A stretch of DNA of 13,191 bases from JBDSEG01 sp039920165. GTDB taxonomy: Bacteria; Pseudomonadota; Gammaproteobacteria; Burkholderiales; Burkholderiaceae_C. The notes beneath the pieces are model-generated. The model saw only the letters and a program-made list of their open reading frames with translations. It was not told the origin of the DNA and made no database searches. The position numbers and the translations under genes are program-made. Every line of letters begins with the position of its first letter. The stretch's first letter is position 1. This document shows positions 7,675 through 13,191 of this stretch, one piece after another. The DNA lies in the NCBI GenBank assembly GCA_039920165.1, contig JBDSEG010000415.1:1-13191 (forward strand). Reading direction: 5' to 3'.

Positions 7675-8642
7675 CAGTAGGCCTCGCGGAAGCGCCGCCG
7701 CATCCAGTAGCCAATCAGGTTGAAGACGAGCGTGAGCAGCATCAGCGTGAGGCCGGCGGCAAAGATCGTCTGGTACCCGATGCTGCCGTGCGGGAGGTCG
7801 CCGAGCGCGACTTGCACGATATACGCGGTGATGGTCGCCGCGGGCTCGAGCGGATTCAGCGTCAGGTTGGGCTGCATTCCGGCTGCGACGGCGAGGATCA
7901 TGGTCTCGCCGACCGCGCGCGAGATGCCCAGGATGTAGGCCGCGGCAATACCCGACAGCGCCGCCGGCACGACCACTTTCAGAGCGGTCTGCAGGCGTGT
8001 CGCGCCGAGCGCGTAGGACCCTTCGCGCAGGCTCATGGGAACCGCGCGCATCGCATCTTCCGACAACGACGAGACATACGGAATGATCATGATCCCCATC
8101 ACGATGCCGGCCGACAGCACGTTGAATCCCGCCAGCTCGGGATAGATCTTCTGCAGCATCGGCGTGACGAACAGGAGCGCGAAATAGCCGAAGATGATGG
8201 TCGGGATGCCGCTCAGCAACTCGAGCAGCGGCTTCATCACCTCGCGGGTGCGGTGGCCGGCGAACTCCGACAGGTAGATCGCGATGATGGTGCCCAGAGG
8301 AATCGCGATCAGCAGCGCCACGCCCGAGCTCGTGACCGTGCCGGCCAGCAGCACCACGATGCCGAAATGCGCATCGTCGAACAGCGGCGTCCACTGCGTA
8401 TCGGTCAGGAAGCTCCACAGCGGCACGTGGGTGAAGAAGAGCAGCGACTCCTTGAGCAGCACGTAGACGATGCCCACCGTGGTGAATACCGAGACGCAGG
8501 CCGCGAGCAGGAGCACGCCCTCGATGGCGCGCTCGCGCCGCTTGCGGCGAATCTTGATCCGTGCGTACTCGGCCAGCTTGCCGCCGCCGGCGATCGTTGC
8601 AGAGCTCACACGCGGACCCGGGGCTGTGGAAGATGCGGTCAT
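7674..8642 (-). CDS. pstC: Phosphate ABC transporter permease PstC
   Basis: PstC pairs with PstA to form the phosphate translocation path in the inner membrane. The 322-residue protein has a long basic cytoplasmic N-terminus (RIKIRRKRRER, 28-38). About six membrane segments follow (near 42-63, 95-123, 141-160, 172-193, 225-248 and 293-314). The EAA-type loop is EDAMRAVPMSLREGSYALGA (from 195), followed by SRAVGETMIL (241-250). The ATG at 8640-8642 is the first in frame and has only a weak G-rich sequence about 10 bases upstream. A later GTG (residue 12) cannot be excluded as the start. It lies 42 bp after pstS and overlaps pstA by one base. Confidence 0.97.
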   Translation of the reverse strand: MTASSTAPGPRVSSATIAGGGKLAEYARIKIRRKRRERAIEGVLLLAACVSVFTTVGIVYVLLKESLLFFTHVPLWSFLTDTQWTPLFDDAHFGIVVLLAGTVTSSGVALLIAIPLGTIIAIYLSEFAGHRTREVMKPLLELLSGIPTIIFGYFALLFVTPMLQKIYPELAGFNVLSAGIVMGIMIIPYVSSLSEDAMRAVPMSLREGSYALGATRLQTALKVVVPAALSGIAAAYILGISRAVGETMILAVAAGMQPNLTLNPLEPAATITAYIVQVALGDLPHGSIGYQTIFAAGLTLMLLTLVFNLIGYWMRRRFREAY

Positions 8643-8684
8643 TCTAGGATCGCCCCATCGCGGCGCCGCTCACCGCGCGCCCGG

Positions 8685-9692
<1,008 letters not shown>

Positions 9693-9697
9693 ACGAA

Positions 9698-9703
9698 CTC
9701 CTT
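9698..9703 (-). promoter_or_regulatory. Ribosome binding site of pstS
   Basis: AAGGAG on the minus strand lies 5 bases before the ATG. It decides the pstS start against the 74-codon upstream extension of the frame. Confidence 0.85.
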
Positions 9704-9732
9704 GCGAACGGCCGGATCGGCCCTTGCGCATG

Positions 9733-9766
9733 ACTGTACGAAGTGCGCGTGAAAGTTCTGTGACGA
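9733..9766 (-). promoter_or_regulatory. Predicted PhoB-dependent pstS promoter: degenerate Pho box plus -10
   Basis: On the minus strand TCGTCAC-AGAA-CTTTCAC (9766-9749) has the two 7-base half-sites 11 bases apart expected of a Pho box, matching CTGTCAC at 5/7 and 6/7 positions. Exactly 10 bases downstream is TACAGT (9738-9733), a 4/6 match to the -10 hexamer. This is the same spacing as in E. coli phoA, where the Pho box replaces the -35. Transcription would start near 9726, leaving a leader of about 33 bases. Confidence 0.6.
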
Positions 9767-9779
9767 AGGCCGATCCTTT

Positions 9780-9786
9780 ATGACGG
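9780..9786 (-). promoter_or_regulatory. Single Pho half-site
   Basis: CCGTCAT on the minus strand matches the Pho half-site at 6/7 positions and lies between the two fuller boxes, 32 and 31 bases from the corresponding half-sites on each side. No partner half-site is visible 11 bases away, so it may be chance. Confidence 0.35.
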
Positions 9787-9811
9787 TGAAGGGCCGGCGC
9801 GCAGGCCATCG

Positions 9812-9829
9812 ATGACAGAAATGTGACGG
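9812..9829 (-). promoter_or_regulatory. Strong Pho box upstream of pstS
   Basis: On the minus strand CCGTCAC-ATTT-CTGTCAT matches the PhoB site (two CTGTCAY repeats with an A/T-rich 4-base spacer) at 13 of 14 half-site positions. It sits about 120 bases before the pstS ATG and 32 bases after the glmM stop. No -10 lies at the right distance after it, so it more likely acts as an upstream site aiding the proximal box. Confidence 0.82.
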
Positions 9830-9861
9830 CCCGGCGTGATCGGCCGAGCGCGGCGGCACGC

Positions 9862-11196
9862 TCAGGCGAGGGAGTTCGCCAGCCGTTCGGCGCAGCCTTG
9901 GGCCTGCGCGGCATCGCGCGCCTCGACCATCACGCGCAGCAGCGGCTCGGTGCCCGAGGCGCGGATCAGCACCCGGCCCTGGTCGCCGAGTTCGCGCGCG
10001 ACCGCCGCCTGCGCATCGCGAAGCCGCAGGTTGTCCTGCCAGCGGCCGGCATGGGCAGCGAGGCGGACGTTGATCAGTGTTTGCGGATAGAGCTGCACGC
10101 CCTCCAGCAACTCGGCAAAGGTATGGCCGGCGCGCCGGGTCGACTGCAGCACGAGCAAGGCACTGACGATGCCGTCGCCGGTGGTGTGCTTGTCCAGCGC
10201 GAGCAGATGGCCCGAGCCTTCGCCGCCCAGTTGCCAGCTGCGCGCGGTCAGCTCCTCCAGCACATAGCGGTCGCCGACCTTGGCGCGAACGAAATCGACG
10301 CCACGCTTGCGCAGCGCGAGTTCGACCGCCAGGTTGGTCATCAGGGTGCCGACCACGCCCGGCACCGGGACGCCCTGGTTGAGCCGGTCCGCGACCATGA
10401 TGTAGAGCAGCTCGTCGCCGTTGAACAGACGACCCTGTGCATCGACCAGTTGCAGCCGGTCGGCGTCGCCGTCGAGCGCGATACCACAGTCGGCGCCGTG
10501 CGCCTTCACGGCTTCGACGAGCGCCTGCGGCGCGGTCGCACCGAAGCCGTCGTTGATATTGACGCCGTTGGGCGAGCAGCCGATCGCGATCACTTCGGCG
10601 CCGAGTTCGTGGAAGACGTCCGGTGCGACGTGATAGGCCGCCCCGTGCGCCGCGTCGACCACGATCTTCATGCCCTTGAGCGACAGTTCGGGGCTGAACG
10701 TGTTCTTGCAGAACTCGATATAGCGCCCGCGCGCATCGTCCAGGCGCCGCGCGCGGCCGAGGCTGGCGGAATCGACCCACTGCGGCGGTTGCTTCATGGC
10801 CGCTTCGACCTCGTGCTCCCAGGCGTCCGAGAGCTTCTCGCCACGGCGCGAGAAGAATTTGATGCCGTTGTCACCGAACGGGTTGTGCGAGGCGCTAATG
10901 ACGAGACCGAGGCTCAGGCGCAGCGCGCGGGTGAGGTAGGCGACGCCGGGCGTGGGCAGGGGCCCGGTCAGCAGCACATCGACCCCGGCCGATGCGAAGC
11001 CGGCTTCGAGTGCCGACTCGATCATGTACCCCGAAATGCGCGTGTCCTTGCCAATCAGCACCGTCGGCTTGGCTTCGGTCGCCTTCAGCACGCTGCCGAC
11101 GGCATGCCCGAGATGAAGAATGAAATCCGGTGTGATGGGCGACTGGCCGACCGTGCCGCGGATGCCGTCGGTCCCGAAATAGGTTCTGCTCGTCAC
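9862..11196 (-). CDS. glmM: Phosphoglucosamine mutase GlmM
   Basis: GlmM converts glucosamine-6-phosphate to glucosamine-1-phosphate in UDP-GlcNAc synthesis, feeding peptidoglycan and LPS. The 444-residue protein matches the family length (E. coli 445). It shows the N-terminal YFGTDGIRG block (6-14), the active-site serine S103 in SASHNPFGDNGIK, the metal-binding loop DGDADR (242-247), the sugar-binding GEGSGH (325-330) and the C-terminal phosphate loop RASGTEP (412-418). The start is a GTG at 11194-11196 with GAGGAG 8 bases upstream, and the family N-terminus begins directly after it. A 19-codon upstream extension of the frame carries no homology and is rejected. It follows folP by 57 bp and precedes the Pho promoter region of pstS. 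No convincing terminator was found after its stop. Confidence 0.97.
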   Translation of the reverse strand: MTSRTYFGTDGIRGTVGQSPITPDFILHLGHAVGSVLKATEAKPTVLIGKDTRISGYMIESALEAGFASAGVDVLLTGPLPTPGVAYLTRALRLSLGLVISASHNPFGDNGIKFFSRRGEKLSDAWEHEVEAAMKQPPQWVDSASLGRARRLDDARGRYIEFCKNTFSPELSLKGMKIVVDAAHGAAYHVAPDVFHELGAEVIAIGCSPNGVNINDGFGATAPQALVEAVKAHGADCGIALDGDADRLQLVDAQGRLFNGDELLYIMVADRLNQGVPVPGVVGTLMTNLAVELALRKRGVDFVRAKVGDRYVLEELTARSWQLGGEGSGHLLALDKHTTGDGIVSALLVLQSTRRAGHTFAELLEGVQLYPQTLINVRLAAHAGRWQDNLRLRDAQAAVARELGDQGRVLIRASGTEPLLRVMVEARDAAQAQGCAERLANSLA

Positions 11197-11204
11197 GTCG
11201 CGGT

Positions 11205-11210
11205 CTCCTC
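11205..11210 (-). promoter_or_regulatory. Ribosome binding site of glmM
   Basis: GAGGAG on the minus strand lies 8 bases before the GTG start. It supports the GTG over the longer in-frame alternative at 11253. Confidence 0.75.
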
Positions 11211-11253
11211 GCTCATCCGGCTGGCGATTGTCACCGCTCGGCCACACCGCCAC

Positions 11254-12087
11254 TCAACCGACAAGCCCCGCGGCACGCCAGACGGCCAGCGCATCGACGG
11301 TAGCTGCGACATCGTGCACACGCAGCACGCTTGCCCCGCCGAGTACCGCGGCGAGCGCCGCTGCCACGCTGGCGCTCTGGCGCTGGTCGACCGGCCGCAC
11401 CGTCAGCGCGCCGAGCGTCGATTTGCGCGACCAGCCGACCAGCAGCGGTTGACCGACGGCGAGCAATTCGCGCTGGCGCCGCAGCAGTGCGAGGTTGGCC
11501 GCAGCGCCCTTGCCGAAGCCGATCCCCGGATCGACGACGATGCACTCGCTCGCCACGCCGGCCTCGCGCACCGCTTCGACACGCTGGCGCAGAAACGCCA
11601 GCACCTCTTCGACCGCCTTGTCGCCGCCCATCGGCTGCGCCTGCATCGACGCCGGCTCGCCGCGCATGTGCATCAGGCACACGCCGCAGCCCGGATGCTC
11701 GAGCACAGCCTGCAGGGCGCCTTCGGTTCGCAGGGCGCGAATGTCGTTGACGATATCTGCGCCGCTCGCCAGGGCGTGGCGCATGACCTCGGGCTTGACA
11801 GTATCGACCGAGATCGGACACCCCAGCGTGAGCGCGCCCCTCAGCACCGGGGCGAGGCGCTCGAGTTCGTCGCGCACCGAGACCGACTGCGCCCCGGGAC
11901 GGCTCGATTCGGCGCCCAGGTCAAGCAGGTCGGCACCCTCGCGAAGCAGGGCTTCGCACTGCGCGAGCGCGGCCCGGGCATCGCGGTGCGCGCCTGCGTC
12001 CGAGAACGAATCCGGCGTGAGATTGACGATGCCCATCACACGCGGCCGTGCGAGGTCGATGCGAAAGCGGGTGGTCTGCCAGTGCAT
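11254..12087 (-). CDS. folP: Dihydropteroate synthase
   Basis: FolP joins p-aminobenzoate to hydroxymethyl-dihydropterin pyrophosphate, the folate step blocked by sulfonamides. The 277-residue protein carries the pterin and metal site GIVNLTPDSFSD (19-30), loop 2 DLGAESSRPGA (56-66), PISVDTVKPEVM (91-102), DIVNDIRAL (111-119), LMHMRGEPASMQ (138-149), VVDPGIGFGKG (184-194), the SRKSTLG phosphate loop (220-226) and RVHDV (256-260). In loop 2 the serine of DLGAESSRPGA stands where many homologues have threonine, a mild and common change. The ATG at 12085-12087 has GAGG 9 bases upstream. The frame is open for 115 more codons, but these run across the ftsH terminator and antisense to ftsH, so they are rejected. 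ftsH lies upstream and glmM downstream. Confidence 0.96.
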   Translation of the reverse strand: MHWQTTRFRIDLARPRVMGIVNLTPDSFSDAGAHRDARAALAQCEALLREGADLLDLGAESSRPGAQSVSVRDELERLAPVLRGALTLGCPISVDTVKPEVMRHALASGADIVNDIRALRTEGALQAVLEHPGCGVCLMHMRGEPASMQAQPMGGDKAVEEVLAFLRQRVEAVREAGVASECIVVDPGIGFGKGAAANLALLRRQRELLAVGQPLLVGWSRKSTLGALTVRPVDQRQSASVAAALAAVLGGASVLRVHDVAATVDALAVWRAAGLVG

Positions 12088-12105
12088 GCGGAGAAACCTC
12101 AAACG

Positions 12106-12128
12106 AAAAGGGGGCCCAAAGGCCCCCG
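12106..12128 (-). terminator. Intrinsic terminator after ftsH
   Basis: Read on the minus strand, GGGGGCC and GGCCCCC pair over 7 G-C pairs around a TTTG loop and run into TTTT. It starts about 25 bases after the ftsH stop, and its T-tract ends about 19 bases before the folP ATG. The short T-run may allow read-through. No T-tract follows on the plus strand. Confidence 0.75.
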
Positions 12129-12151
12129 CTGTCGTAGTGTGTGACGCAGTC

Positions 12152-13191
<1,040 letters not shown>

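Noticed and set aside
7675..8418. A 248-residue N-terminal extension of PstA (possible PstC-PstA fusion)
   Set aside because: The extension is an out-of-frame reading of pstC with no permease sequence. pstC is intact in its own frame and ends in TGATG at the pstA start.
9830..9861. A terminator after glmM
   Set aside because: Only a loose CGGCC/GGCCG pairing without a T-run is present, so it cannot be distinguished from chance in GC-rich sequence.
9693..9914. A 74-residue N-terminal extension of PstS
   Set aside because: It covers the Pho boxes and promoter. The signal peptide and AAGGAG place the start at 9692.
9823..12144. A 773-codon open frame on the plus strand opposite glmM and folP
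   Set aside because: It is antisense to well-supported conserved genes and has shadow-frame composition; no start signal was seen.

Overview
The window is about 13.2 kb of GC-rich chromosomal DNA, almost entirely coding, with no sign of mobile elements, CRISPR, tRNA or rRNA genes. The genes read as core genes of a betaproteobacterium, probably of the Rhodocyclales (Azoarcus/Thauera-like). That placement is inferred from the rho-rpmE pair with a zinc-free type B L31, the ftsH-folP-glmM order, the PstS subtype and protein similarity recalled from memory. No database search was run.

Layout, left to right. (1) Plus strand: the 3' part of rho (1-809), then rpmE (934-1194) with a strong intrinsic terminator at 1223-1248. 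A 558-residue polytopic membrane protein resembling GT-C/ArnT-type glycosyltransferases follows (1320-2996, TTG start). (2) Minus strand, convergent with it: a complete phosphate-starvation module transcribed right to left as pstS-pstC-pstA-pstB-phoU-phoB-phoR (9692 down to 3014). (3) Minus strand, upstream of that: ftsH (5' part outside the window), folP and glmM, the order also found in enterobacteria.

How the genes work together: PstS binds periplasmic phosphate, PstC and PstA form the channel and PstB supplies ATP hydrolysis. PhoU links the transporter's state to the sensor kinase PhoR, which phosphorylates PhoB. Phospho-PhoB would bind the Pho-box array seen in front of pstS (9749-9829), closing a feedback loop within one gene cluster. 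GlmM feeds UDP-GlcNAc synthesis, FolP makes dihydropteroate, FtsH is the membrane AAA+ protease, and Rho and L31 serve transcription termination and translation.

There is no gene-free stretch longer than 300 bases. The longest gaps are rho-rpmE (124 bp, possible promoter and leader), rpmE to the membrane protein (125 bp, terminator), phoU-phoB (100 bp, a structured GC-rich element) and glmM-pstS (169 bp, Pho boxes and promoter). I do not see a convincing undescribed system. The points most worth a second look are the helically spaced Pho-box array, the phoU-phoB intergenic element, the uncharacterised GT-C-like protein, and a terminator inside the ftsH-folP-glmM cluster.
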